Shown here: piece after piece, positions 55,564 through 64,000 of the stretch
How the letters are laid out: each line of letters begins with the position of its first letter
Numbering within the stretch: position 1 is the first letter of the stretch
DNA from: Corynebacterium sp. HS2168-gen11
GTDB lineage: Bacteria; Actinomycetota; Actinomycetes; Mycobacteriales; Mycobacteriaceae
Reading direction: 5' to 3'
Assembly: GCF_024834075.1 (NCBI RefSeq)
Contig: NZ_JANUXR010000011.1
Coordinates: 1 to 64,000, forward strand
Length of the DNA stretch: 64,000 nt
The notes under the pieces: generated by a model
The model's database searches: none
Seen by the model: only the letters and a program-made list of their open reading frames with translations
What the model was told of the DNA's origin: nothing
Translations under genes and position numbers: made by a program

Positions 55564-58179
55564 TTACAGCTTTTCCATTGGCAAGCCGCCAATGAGCATC
55601 AGCCGCACAGTACCTTTTGAACCAAAATCGATCATCACAGTGGCATGAGCGCCAACCCCATCAACGGTCAGCACCTTGCCCAACCCATATTTTTCGTGAT
55701 TCACGCGATCGCCCACTGCCAGCTGCAATGAAGAGTTTTTCGTGCGTGCTGGAGGTATTGCTGACGACGTCGACACGCTTGGGCGCGATGCAGGCGTTCG
55801 CCGTACTCCACCGTAGCTGAAATCATCGTTGCTCCACGCTGGGGCTTGTGGCTCTTCTCGTTTCCATTGCACCAGCTCTGCCGGGATTTCTTCTAAGAAT
55901 CGCGACGGCGGATTCGAGACTGAGTTTCCCCAAGAGGAACGCACCATCGCCCGGGAAACATACAAGTTTTTGCGCGCACGCGTAATACCCACATAGGCTA
56001 ATCGACGCTCTTCGGAGAGCTCGGCTGGGTTGCCTAATGCACGCATATGTGGGAATTGCCCATCTTCCCAACCAATTAAGAACACAATTGGAAATTCCAA
56101 GCCCTTTGCTGAGTGCAGAGTCATTAAAGTCACCACAGCCTGATCCGCATCTGGAATCTGATCGGCATCTGCAACTAATGAAACCTTCTCTAAAAAGGCT
56201 TGTAAGGATCCCATTTCAGGTTGGCTTGGATCCTGCTCCAAGACAGAGCCATCCATCGTGGCAAAGGCGGCAAGGTTTGCTGCTTCGGAGGAAAACTCGC
56301 GGGCAACTGAGACCAATTCGTTTAAGTTATCCAGGCGCGCACCATCTTGTGGATCATTACTCTTTTCCAACTCGGCCTTATAGCCCGTAGCATCCAAAAT
56401 GCGAGAAATAATTGCACCAATATCAGGCAATCCCGTCACCTCGGACACCATCTCAGCTGCCTCAGCACGTAAGTTTGCCATTAATTCTTGGAACCCAGCA
56501 ATGGCATTTTTCGCCCGTGTAGCAAGCATCGTATTGCGACCTGCCACAACCGCATCAAGTGCTTCTGCAAAAGAAATCTGGTGATTTTCTGCATATAAGC
56601 TCACCACTGCAATTGCACGATCACCAATTGCACGTTTCGGAGTATTAATAATGCGTTTGAGTGCGACTTCATCCGCTGGATTATCAAGCACTTTCAAATA
56701 GGCGACGATATCGCGAATTTCTTTGCGCTCATAAAAGCGAGTACCACCAACCACCTTGTACGGAATGCCGGTACGCATAAACACATCTTCAATCGCACGC
56801 GAAGAATTATTCGTCCGATACATCACCGAAATATCGTTGTACTCAATACCCAGATCAGTGAGCGTATCAATTTCTTGCGCAATAAAGCGGGCTTCATCAT
56901 GCTCATTATCAGCAACGTAGCCAATAATTGGCTCTCCTGCCCCATGATCAGTCCACAAACGCTTTTTACGACGATGCTGATTTTGCGCAATCACCGCATT
57001 GGCTGCCGACAAAATGGTTTGAGTCGAGCGATAGTTTTGCTCCAACAAAATGGTACGAGCTTGTGGATAGTCCCGCTCGAATTCTTCAATATTACGAATC
57101 GTGGCACCACGGAAAGCATAAATCGACTGGTCACTATCGCCAACCACGCATAATTCACTGGCATCTGCACCATCACCGACGAGCAAACTGATCATTTCAT
57201 ATTGAGCATGGTTCGTATCCTGATACTCGTCGATAAGCACATGCCGGAAACGCCTGCGATAATACTGTGCGACTTCTGGATGCTGCTTGAAAATCCGCAC
57301 AACTTCGCCAATCAGATCATCAAAATCATAGGCCTTTGCGCCTCGCAAGCGTCGCTGATACTCCTGATACACCTGTGCCACGGTGGTGGTATACGGATTC
57401 TTGGTTTTTTCAGCCTCTGCTAACGCCTCATCCGGAGTGATCAACTCATTTTTCAGTTGCGAAATCGCACCAAGTAATACCCGCGAGGTAAATCGCTTCA
57501 CATCCAGCTGTAAATCCTTGGCAATCATTGCCAATAAGCGCTTGGAATCGTCAGTATCGTAAATAGTGAAATTATTTGGAACTGAAGCAATATTGCCACC
57601 TTGTTCACGCAAAATGCGCACGCAGGTGGAGTGGAATGTTGAGACCCACATCTGTTGTGCCACTGGCCCAACTAATTGCGATACGCGCTCGCGCATCTCA
57701 GCAGCAGCCTTATTAGTAAAGGTAATTGCTAAAATCTGGCCTGGATACACGCCCCGCTGAGCCATTAAATACGCAATGCGCCGCGTCAGCACCGCCGTTT
57801 TACCAGAACCAGCGCCGGCAACAATCAGCAATGGACTGCCAATATGCTCAACCGCTTGAACCTGCTGCGGATTAAGCCCTTCAATCAGCGATTCGGCAGC
57901 CATGCTCGGCATATGCGCATGACCACTATGTGCACCCCTGCTTTGCGACGCCACGGATCGTTCAGCATCAACCGGCATACTCATTGGTGCGGTTTGCGGA
58001 TAATACTCTTCTTCCGGTGGCCCAAACGCTTCTTCCTCAGGTGGTGCCTCTGGCAGTGGAATATCATCATAATCTTCAGCTGGTGGCGCATCAGGTATTC
58101 CAAGTTCATCCCAACCAAAGTCGAGTTGTGGTTGGTGTTGTTCACGCTTGCGAAATGGGTTCGTCATATTGTTATCCAT
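55564..58179 (-). CDS. pcrA: ATP-dependent DNA helicase PcrA/UvrD
   Basis: 871 aa SF1A helicase with Walker A AGAGSGKTAVLT, motif II VLIDEYQDTN, motif III VVGDSDQSIYAFRGA, motif IV EQNYRST, motif V LMTLHSAKGLEFP and motif VI EERRLAYVGITRA. A ~95-residue Pro/Glu-rich head and a C-terminal Tudor-like domain (VGDRVNHEKYGLGKVLTVDG) match actinobacterial UvrD1/PcrA. It serves nucleotide excision repair and replication restart. ATG 58179 has AAGGTGG 7 nt upstream. Confidence 0.96.
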   Translation of the reverse strand: MDNNMTNPFRKREQHQPQLDFGWDELGIPDAPPAEDYDDIPLPEAPPEEEAFGPPEEEYYPQTAPMSMPVDAERSVASQSRGAHSGHAHMPSMAAESLIEGLNPQQVQAVEHIGSPLLIVAGAGSGKTAVLTRRIAYLMAQRGVYPGQILAITFTNKAAAEMRERVSQLVGPVAQQMWVSTFHSTCVRILREQGGNIASVPNNFTIYDTDDSKRLLAMIAKDLQLDVKRFTSRVLLGAISQLKNELITPDEALAEAEKTKNPYTTTVAQVYQEYQRRLRGAKAYDFDDLIGEVVRIFKQHPEVAQYYRRRFRHVLIDEYQDTNHAQYEMISLLVGDGADASELCVVGDSDQSIYAFRGATIRNIEEFERDYPQARTILLEQNYRSTQTILSAANAVIAQNQHRRKKRLWTDHGAGEPIIGYVADNEHDEARFIAQEIDTLTDLGIEYNDISVMYRTNNSSRAIEDVFMRTGIPYKVVGGTRFYERKEIRDIVAYLKVLDNPADEVALKRIINTPKRAIGDRAIAVVSLYAENHQISFAEALDAVVAGRNTMLATRAKNAIAGFQELMANLRAEAAEMVSEVTGLPDIGAIISRILDATGYKAELEKSNDPQDGARLDNLNELVSVAREFSSEAANLAAFATMDGSVLEQDPSQPEMGSLQAFLEKVSLVADADQIPDADQAVVTLMTLHSAKGLEFPIVFLIGWEDGQFPHMRALGNPAELSEERRLAYVGITRARKNLYVSRAMVRSSWGNSVSNPPSRFLEEIPAELVQWKREEPQAPAWSNDDFSYGGVRRTPASRPSVSTSSAIPPARTKNSSLQLAVGDRVNHEKYGLGKVLTVDGVGAHATVMIDFGSKGTVRLMLIGGLPMEKL

Positions 58180-58333
58180 AATGTATCCACCTTATACCAC
58201 CACGCTAACACACGTTTGACCAGCAACTTTGAGAGTCATCCGCCGTACGATGCACGTCTTTACTGCACTGTTGCTACGCACTTTTGCGTACAAGTTCTAT
58301 GCGCAAGCTGATACTACGTGGCACAATACTGTC

Positions 58334-58654
58334 ATGACACGCAGAGATTTTGAAGTTCGCAGCCCGTCTGGCACTGATGATCCACTCTCTGATGCCGAGA
58401 TTCAGCAATATCGGGAAGAAATCAATCGCTTGGATCGCATCATCCTAGATGCCGTAAAACGTCGCACAGCGATCTCCCGTGCGATTGGCAAAACACGGAT
58501 GTCTGCTGGTGGTACACGACTCGTCCATACTCGCGAATTAGCGATTATTCAGCAATTCCGAGAAGAACTTGGCGTGGAAGGTCCAGCATTAGCGCAAATC
58601 CTCTTACGTATGGGGCGCGGGCGCTTAGGACATCTCACCGAAGATGACCACTAA
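58334..58654 (+). CDS. Chorismate mutase (AroQ type)
   Basis: 106 aa from ATG 58334. The all-helical AroQ pattern has EEINRLDRIILDAVKRRTAI, SRAIGKTRMSAGGTRLVHTR and a final helix before GRGRLGHL. It converts chorismate to prephenate for Phe/Tyr synthesis, probably with DAHP synthase as activating partner. No ribosome-binding site is seen before the ATG, and AATACT ends 3 nt upstream, so the true start or leader is uncertain. The frame opens at 58229. Confidence 0.85.
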   Translation: MTRRDFEVRSPSGTDDPLSDAEIQQYREEINRLDRIILDAVKRRTAISRAIGKTRMSAGGTRLVHTRELAIIQQFREELGVEGPALAQILLRMGRGRLGHLTEDDH

Positions 58655-59048
58655 GGTTCCTTCACCGCGTGGCTTCTTCACCGCGTCACGGTGTAAGCAT
58701 CACCACATACGACGACGCTCCTGTCTCATCTATACCCACGGCTTGGCCGATTGTTTGAAAATACAATCCCCAGAAATCCTGCATCCGGCGCGGTCAGAGG
58801 CACAGATGATCAGCACAAAGCGGTCAGGGTGCCTAGGAAAAGAACCACATCTTCACCGAACTCACACGTGTCTCATCAGCCATGCCGACGAGGCGAAACT
58901 TACAAAATTGATGTGATGTTCTGCGCGAAAGATTTTTCAAGACCCCCATTTTGTCATTTATCGACTACCGTTAAGGGTGATGGTTTTTGCCCGTAGAGTG
59001 CAACCGCCTCACCATAGTTAATGGAACGAAACGAAATGGAGAACCCAG
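58655..59048 (+). other. Intergenic region ahead of pgi
   Basis: 394 bp. It holds a short direct repeat TTCACCGCGT near its left end (about 58662 and 58678), and TTGTCA at about 58953 as a possible -35 element of pgi. GGAGAACCC just before 59049 is the pgi ribosome-binding site. The 90-codon frames here lack coding character. Confidence 0.4.
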
Positions 59049-60692
59049 ATGTCTCTCGATATCACGGCAACCCCAGAGTGGGCTGCATTGGATACAGCAT
59101 ATCAGCAGCTCACCACCAAGAATTTGCGTGAACTGTTTGCAGCTGATCCAGCGCGCAGTGAAAAATTCAGCTTTGAGGCCGCAGGTTTGCATGTGGATCT
59201 CTCCAAGAACTTGCTTGACGACGCTACCGTGCAGGCCTTGCTTGGTGTTGCCAAGGCCGCTGATCTGCAAGCTCGTATCCAGGACATGTATAGCGGTGTT
59301 CATATCAACAACACCGAAGATCGTGCCGTGTTGCACACTGCGCTGCGTTTGCCAGTGGAACAAGAGTTCACCGTTGATGGCCAAAATGTTGCTGAGGACG
59401 TTCACGAAGTACTCGGTCGCATGCGCGATTTCGCCACTGCGTTGCGTTCTGGCAAGTGGTTAGGCTATACCGGTCACACCATTAAGACTGTCGTCAATAT
59501 CGGTATCGGCGGTTCCGACTTAGGCCCTGCAATGGCAACCAAGGCACTGCGCGCATACGCCACTGCTGGCATTTCTGCTCGTTTCGTATCCAACGTGGAT
59601 CCTGCAGATATGGTTGCAGTTCTTGATGAGGTTGATCCAGAATCCACCTTGTTCGTGGTGGCGTCAAAGACGTTTACAACCCAAGAAACCTTGGCAAATG
59701 CCCATGCCGCAAAGCGTTGGTTGGTTGAGAAATTGGGTGCAGAGGACGCCGTCGCAAAGCACTTCGTTGCGGTTTCGACCAATGCTGAAAAAGTTGCAGA
59801 GTTTGGCATCGATACCAAGAATATGTTCGGTTTCTGGGAATGGGTTGGCGGCCGTTATTCCGTCGATTCTGCAATTGGCTTGTCGCTGATGGCTGTGATT
59901 GGCCCACGCGATTTCATGCGCTTCTTGGAAGGCTTCCATGCCATGGATGAGCACTTCCGTACCGCTGCATTCGAGGAAAATATTCCAGTGCTCATGGGCT
60001 TGCTCGGCGTACTCTATAACGATTTCTTCGATGCACAGACCCACGCAGTTTTGCCATATTCCGAGGATCTCGGTCGTTTCCCTGCATATTTGCAGCAATT
60101 GACCATGGAATCCAATGGTAAGTCGGTGCGTCACGACGGTACCCCAGTGACTGTTTCCACTGGTGAAATCTATTGGGGCGAGCCTGGCACGAACGGCCAG
60201 CATGCGTTCTACCAGTTAATTCACCAGGGCACCAAGTTAATCCCTGCTGATTTCATTGGTTTTGCGCGTCCAAAGCAAGACCTGCCAACTGCTAGCGGCG
60301 AAGGCTCAATGCATGATTTGCTGATGAGCAACTTCTTCGCACAAACAAAGGTGTTGGCTTTCGGCAAGACTGCTGAAGAAATCGCTGCTGAGGGCGTGGC
60401 TCCTGAATTGGTCAACCACAAGGTTATGCCAGGTAATCGCCCAACCACCACCATTTTGGCAGAAGAATTAACCCCTGCTGTCTTAGGTGCTTTGATTGCA
60501 CTGTATGAGCACATCACCTATGTGCAAGGCCTGATCTGGGATATTAACTCCTTCGACCAATGGGGTGTTGAGCTGGGCAAGCAGCAGGCAAATGACTTAG
60601 CACCGGCTGTTTCTGGCGCTGAAGCAGTAGCCTCTGGCGATAGCTCAACGGATGCGCTGATCCGCTGGTACCGCGCACACCGCGAGGCATAA
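59049..60692 (+). CDS. pgi: Glucose-6-phosphate isomerase
   Basis: 547 aa. It interconverts glucose-6-P and fructose-6-P. The signature [16 protein letters not shown], the SKTFTTQET phosphate site, catalytic Glu in MESNGKSV and the C-terminal [11 protein letters not shown] are all present. The gene uses the frequent-codon style of a highly expressed enzyme. GGAG lies 8 nt upstream of ATG 59049. It would process the fructose-6-P produced by the sialic acid locus. Confidence 0.98.
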   Translation: MSLDITATPEWAALDTAYQQLTTKNLRELFAADPARSEKFSFEAAGLHVDLSKNLLDDATVQALLGVAKAADLQARIQDMYSGVHINNTEDRAVLHTALRLPVEQEFTVDGQNVAEDVHEVLGRMRDFATALRSGKWLGYTGHTIKTVVNIGIGGSDLGPAMATKALRAYATAGISARFVSNVDPADMVAVLDEVDPESTLFVVASKTFTTQETLANAHAAKRWLVEKLGAEDAVAKHFVAVSTNAEKVAEFGIDTKNMFGFWEWVGGRYSVDSAIGLSLMAVIGPRDFMRFLEGFHAMDEHFRTAAFEENIPVLMGLLGVLYNDFFDAQTHAVLPYSEDLGRFPAYLQQLTMESNGKSVRHDGTPVTVSTGEIYWGEPGTNGQHAFYQLIHQGTKLIPADFIGFARPKQDLPTASGEGSMHDLLMSNFFAQTKVLAFGKTAEEIAAEGVAPELVNHKVMPGNRPTTTILAEELTPAVLGALIALYEHITYVQGLIWDINSFDQWGVELGKQQANDLAPAVSGAEAVASGDSSTDALIRWYRAHREA

Positions 60693-60719
60693 GTTCACAC
60701 AGCCGTAGCTTTTTTACAG

Positions 60720-60754
60720 AAACCGCAGTTGCTATCTTCGTGCAACTGCGGTTT
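60720..60754 (+). terminator. Intrinsic terminator of pgi
   Basis: Perfect 13-bp stem AAACCGCAGTTGC (60720-60732) / GCAACTGCGGTTT (60742-60754), continuing into TT. Confidence 0.9.
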
Positions 60755-60800
60755 TTCCTATGGTTGAGGTTTGTGAGAAGCGCGATTTGAAAAGCTTGGC

Positions 60801-61715
60801 TTAGGTTAGCGTCGCATCTGCGCACAGGCGATGAATCCATGTCAGCATTGCAAGATGAAACGCTCGCATGCTGATTGCTTCTGGCACAACCATATCTGCT
60901 GCATGATACATCCCGGGCACTTCATACCACGTACAATCCGGCAGCTGAGCTGCATATTCACGTGCTTGGACATAAAACAAATCCAGATCACCAATACCAA
61001 TCCAGGTAGGTGGCAAATGTTGAAAGTTTCTGTACGTACTGGCAGCTGCATAGGCTGGCAGTGCTGTTCGATCAAGCCCTCTTAGATAGCTCTTCCACGC
61101 ATACTCATGCGCTGATGCCGGCCATAATGGCGAAAACTCCACCCCGAACTGATTCTTCGTTGGCTGCGGATCAAGCATCGGATACACCAATACTTGCCCA
61201 GTTACTGTCACCCCTGCATCAACCGCATGCTGGACGACGGTGGCTGCTAACCCGCCACCAGCTGAACTTCCTGCAACCACCAGGGCCGGTGGATTTTCTG
61301 CTGCAAGCAGTTCCAGTACCGCAAAACAATCATCATGTGCTGCTGGAAACGGATGCTCAGGCGCCAACCGGTACTCCACACTCACCACACGCATTTCTAA
61401 GACGTGCGCTAATATACTGCACCAATAATGATCTTGTGCGGCAGTTCCCATGATCAAACCGCCACCATGGATCCACAATAGAACAGGTAGGTTGGTTTGT
61501 TGGTCCTGCGAACGAGCAAGATACTCGTACCACACCACATTCGTTGCTGTTGTGTGTCGATGACACTGCACATCAGGGTGAACTGTGGTCGGCATGCCGG
61601 TTTGTCTATGCCACCATAATGTTGCTGGATCAGTTGGAAAAATTGTTTTCTTGGTGATCACGCGGCGTAATTCCGGCGCAATCTTGTCCAGCATATACAG
61701 GTATTCGGCATACAT
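60801..61715 (-). CDS. Alpha/beta hydrolase of the hormone-sensitive lipase family
   Basis: 304 aa. The oxyanion-hole motif is IHGGGLIMGTA, the nucleophile elbow GSSAGGG, with catalytic Asp in GDLDLFY and His in MYHAADMV. This is a carboxylesterase or lipase; the natural substrate is unknown. No signal peptide. ATG 61715 has GGAAGGA 11 nt upstream, so I prefer it to ATG 61835, the far end of the frame. It is divergent from the MFS gene. Confidence 0.9.
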   Translation of the reverse strand: MYAEYLYMLDKIAPELRRVITKKTIFPTDPATLWWHRQTGMPTTVHPDVQCHRHTTATNVVWYEYLARSQDQQTNLPVLLWIHGGGLIMGTAAQDHYWCSILAHVLEMRVVSVEYRLAPEHPFPAAHDDCFAVLELLAAENPPALVVAGSSAGGGLAATVVQHAVDAGVTVTGQVLVYPMLDPQPTKNQFGVEFSPLWPASAHEYAWKSYLRGLDRTALPAYAAASTYRNFQHLPPTWIGIGDLDLFYVQAREYAAQLPDCTWYEVPGMYHAADMVVPEAISMRAFHLAMLTWIHRLCADATLT

Positions 61716-61893
61716 TGTGGTACTGATCCTTCCGTATTCAGCCCTGTTCAAATCGCCCTGGTGCCATAAGAAACGATTCGCGGCAGGGTGCCTTTCTATA
61801 ATACCGCTGCTCAAGCTGCATGTTTTTCCCAGCATGGTAACAGCTGCTGGAAAGAAAAAACTTCCGCCTTATTCTGTGATTCTTGAGGATTAG

Positions 61894-63144
61894 GTGTACC
61901 CTCATGAAGTGTTCAAAAAATCAATTTTGGTTCCGTTTGTTGCTATTTTTCTCACCTCGTTAAATTTACGAGCCTTAGTAACCGCGCTAGCTCCCTTAAT
62001 TCCGGAAGTCCAAACTTCCCTGGGGCTTTCCACTACCATCATTGGTTTTATTGGCTCACTGCCCTCAATTATGTTTGCACTCGCGGCCTTTGCATCACCG
62101 CGCATGCTCAAACAGCTTTCTATCGCACAAGTTTTAGCACTGGCAATGGCAGCCACCGGTCTGGCACAAATCCTACGCGTGCTCGGGCCTTCTACCGTTA
62201 CCTTAATGGTTGGTACCGCAGCAGCCTTATTTGCCGTTGGTATTGCAAATGCAGTGATTCCACTTGCCGTGCGCGAATACTTCCCACATGCTGTTCCACG
62301 AATGACCATGATGTATCTGATCAGCATGCAAATCACCATGACCTCAGCACCGGTGGTTGTGGTACGTGATTTCATACCAAACTGGCAGTACGGCCTTGGC
62401 TTATGGGCTGTGTTTGGCATCAGTGCCGCACTTGCCTGGCTACCACTCACGCGGCGTGCACCCGTGCAACACACCGTGGTACCAGTTGAAACGCATCACC
62501 TGCCAGTATGGAAAACTCCAGTTGGTTGGGGTGTTGCAGTGATGTTTGGTTTTACTTCCTTTAATAGCTACATCCTCATGGCATTTTTACCGGCAGTTTT
62601 CGTTGATGCCGGTGCAAGCCAACAATTTGGTGGGGCTATGCTCGCACTCTGGGGATTAATCGGCTTAGTCATTGGTGTGGTTGGCCCATGGGTGGTTGGA
62701 AAATTCCAACGCGTCTTCCCCATCATTGTGATCGCTATGATCTCATTTATTGTTGGCAATCTTGGGCTCATCTTAAGCCCACTATCCTTGCCATATTTGT
62801 GGGTGATACTGTCTGGTTTTGGCCCATTATCCTTCCCAATTGCATTGACCTTAGTCAACGTCCGCGCCCGAAGCATGCAAGGTGCAACATCCCTTTCAGC
62901 CTTTGGCCAAGGCATGGGCTATACCATCGCGGCAACCGGCCCACTGTTAGTCGGCGCAATTTTTGATTTCACCGGCACCTACACCTTTATGGCATACGTA
63001 CTCACCTTTGCCTCAGTTGCGATTGGTATGGCGGCTTGGTTTGCAACCAAACAGGTCTATGTTGAAGATCAACTCCATATCCCAGGTGAAGCAGTACACG
63101 TCACGAAGCTGCATTCGGCTGACAAGTCGGACACCACCAAATAA
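61894..63144 (+). CDS. MFS transporter, CynX/NimT-like
   Basis: 416 aa with twelve TM segments. The N-terminal SLNLRALVTALAPLIPEVQ is typical of the cyanate/nitroimidazole (CP) MFS group. GTG 61894 has AGGA close upstream; GTG 61909 is possible. Its 3' end overlaps the convergent nei gene by 44 bp. The substrate cannot be inferred. Confidence 0.85.
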   Translation: MYPHEVFKKSILVPFVAIFLTSLNLRALVTALAPLIPEVQTSLGLSTTIIGFIGSLPSIMFALAAFASPRMLKQLSIAQVLALAMAATGLAQILRVLGPSTVTLMVGTAAALFAVGIANAVIPLAVREYFPHAVPRMTMMYLISMQITMTSAPVVVVRDFIPNWQYGLGLWAVFGISAALAWLPLTRRAPVQHTVVPVETHHLPVWKTPVGWGVAVMFGFTSFNSYILMAFLPAVFVDAGASQQFGGAMLALWGLIGLVIGVVGPWVVGKFQRVFPIIVIAMISFIVGNLGLILSPLSLPYLWVILSGFGPLSFPIALTLVNVRARSMQGATSLSAFGQGMGYTIAATGPLLVGAIFDFTGTYTFMAYVLTFASVAIGMAAWFATKQVYVEDQLHIPGEAVHVTKLHSADKSDTTK

Positions 63145-63925
63145 ATCGTGCAGGTTGCGCTGGTCTGCCGAGTGCGGCTGAATCGGAACAATCATCCACC
63201 AGAATGGTAGCTCCGCAGCGTCGACAAGCTTGCCGATCACGGCCATACACATACGTAGTTGCCCCTGCCCTACGGACGCCAGTTGTGACTCGAATGCTAG
63301 AAAAACGATTGGCCCACAGCAACCTACGCGAAAGCTGCAAAATATCATCGACCGGGGCATCCTGGACCGTCGTTGCGGGATGGACCTTCGCCAGAAATAA
63401 AATCTCGCTGCGATACTCATTGCCAATGCCAGCCAGATTGCGCTGATCCAACAACGCCGTTGCAATCAGCCGTGTCGGTTCGCGTAGCAGGTTTTGCTTC
63501 GCGCGAAGCTGGCCAGAAGTGTTCCAATCATCGCCTAAAATATCGGGACCAAGATAGGCGATCTGCTGGTGATACTCTGTCGCAGGAAAAAGCTTGACGA
63601 CGCCCAGCTGCCAGCCAATAAGTTCAATCGGGCCGGCAGGATCATGAAGCTGTAGTACCACTCTGGCGGTGTGGGCAGGTTTAGGCCACCGATCCCCAAC
63701 ACGGTGCATTGTCCAACTGCCGTCCATCTTCAAATGAGTTTGGACAATCAGCTGCTCAAATTGCATAAAAAGATGCTTGCCATAGGACCACACCCGCGTA
63801 CATTGCAGTCCTGTCACACTTGCCTGCGCATAGGTTGGTACGCGAAACTGACTCTTGACCACCTGCCTGCCAACCATCCATTGCAAACGATGCGCCAACT
63901 GAAAAATAGAATCGCCTTCTGGCAT
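63101..63925 (-). CDS. nei2: Fpg/Nei-family DNA glycosylase (Nei2-like)
   Basis: 274 aa from ATG 63925. After Met removal the catalytic Pro2-Glu3 is in place (MPEGDSIF), as expected for bifunctional glycosylase/AP-lyases. The H2TH segment is NLAGIGNEYRSEILFL, and the zinc finger is CRRCGATI plus WWCPTC. PEGD at the N-terminus is usual for actinobacterial Nei2. It removes oxidised pyrimidines. The start overlaps the stop of the upstream partial gene (ATGA), and AAAGGGGG lies just ahead. The longer frame to 63958 would displace the catalytic proline, so it is wrong. Confidence 0.93.
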   Translation of the reverse strand: MPEGDSIFQLAHRLQWMVGRQVVKSQFRVPTYAQASVTGLQCTRVWSYGKHLFMQFEQLIVQTHLKMDGSWTMHRVGDRWPKPAHTARVVLQLHDPAGPIELIGWQLGVVKLFPATEYHQQIAYLGPDILGDDWNTSGQLRAKQNLLREPTRLIATALLDQRNLAGIGNEYRSEILFLAKVHPATTVQDAPVDDILQLSRRLLWANRFSSIRVTTGVRRAGATTYVYGRDRQACRRCGATILVDDCSDSAALGRPAQPARFIWWCPTCQPNAAS

Positions 63926-64000
63926 GACACCCCCTTTGCATATGTAGTGTTGCACCAATTAGGGCCAGCCCCAATTGCACTTTTGGCAGCAAGACGAATC
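63922..64000 (-). CDS. 3' end of an upstream gene, probably lhr helicase
   Basis: Only the last ~26 codons are in the window (RLAAKSAIGAGPNWC..., ending VS). The stop overlaps the nei2 start by 4 nt, showing coupling. In actinobacteria an Lhr-type helicase gene usually precedes nei2, which is the basis for the suggestion. The visible residues are too few to identify it by sequence. Confidence 0.4.

Noticed and set aside
58655-58996. 90- and 81-codon plus-strand frames before pgi
   Set aside because: No ribosome-binding site, no domain pattern and unusual composition. They look like chance frames in the leader.

Overview
The window looks like a chromosomal segment of a moderate-GC Corynebacterium. 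Evidence: a near-identical AmtR nitrogen regulator next to the zinc-free ribosomal protein cluster; an Rpf2/RpfB resuscitation factor; the gephyrin-like pair Glp/GlpR; a BetP-type transporter next to a protein O-mannosyltransferase; and a block (mprA, mprB, pepD, a mog-like gene, mscL, 5-FTHF cyclo-ligase, galU, glp/moeA, rimJ, glpR) that matches, as I remember it, the order Rv0981-Rv0996 of Mycobacterium tuberculosis. Most genes are core; no phage, insertion sequence, CRISPR, rRNA or tRNA gene was seen.

Layout. 0.1-5 kb: an unusual lipoprotein alpha/beta hydrolase, an unknown 368-aa protein, a Cof-type HAD phosphatase and a PPK2 polyphosphate kinase. 5.3-8.8 kb: ABC-F protein, ispE and ksgA, overlapping head to tail. 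8.9-20 kb: a ten-gene, single-strand sialic acid and amino sugar locus (Tat-lipoprotein binding protein, permease, fused permease-ATPase, ATPase, nanA, nanE, GntR regulator, ROK kinase, nagA, nagB) lying between ksgA and rpfB. It would import sialic acid and convert it through ManNAc, ManNAc-6-P, GlcNAc-6-P and GlcN-6-P to fructose-6-P. 20.3-25.3 kb: rpfB, tatD, metG, rsmI. 25.4-30.1 kb: BCCT transporter, pmt, HNH endonuclease. 30.1-41 kb: zinc-finger membrane protein, DoxX protein, glpR, rimJ, glp, galU, cyclo-ligase, SAF-domain protein, mscL, a 53-aa ORF, mog, pepD, mprB, mprA. 41.2-43.1 kb: divergent cysteine-poor ribosomal protein genes. 43.4-50.1 kb: a degenerate DUF294-like protein, amtR, purH, purN, a DUF6350-like membrane protein and an M23 peptidase. 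50.4-55.5 kb: accessory-looking stretch with a frame-disrupted small gene, a 101-aa orphan, and a PadR regulator with an ABC exporter. 55.6-64 kb: pcrA, chorismate mutase, pgi, a lipase-like hydrolase, an MFS carrier, Nei2, and the 3' end of a probable lhr gene.

The most unexpected observation is at DNA level. The 10-mer TATTGGRGAA occurs 13 times by eye on the two strands, 11 of them between 27.3 and 35.2 kb, in several reading frames and in noncoding DNA. A related 10-mer, YATTAAGGAA, occurs six times within the first 1.8 kb. Chance predicts far fewer than one copy of either. Many transcription units end in clear hairpin terminators, and several genes (pmt, the HNH gene, galU) appear to be leaderless, with a -10 box placing the start codon at +1.
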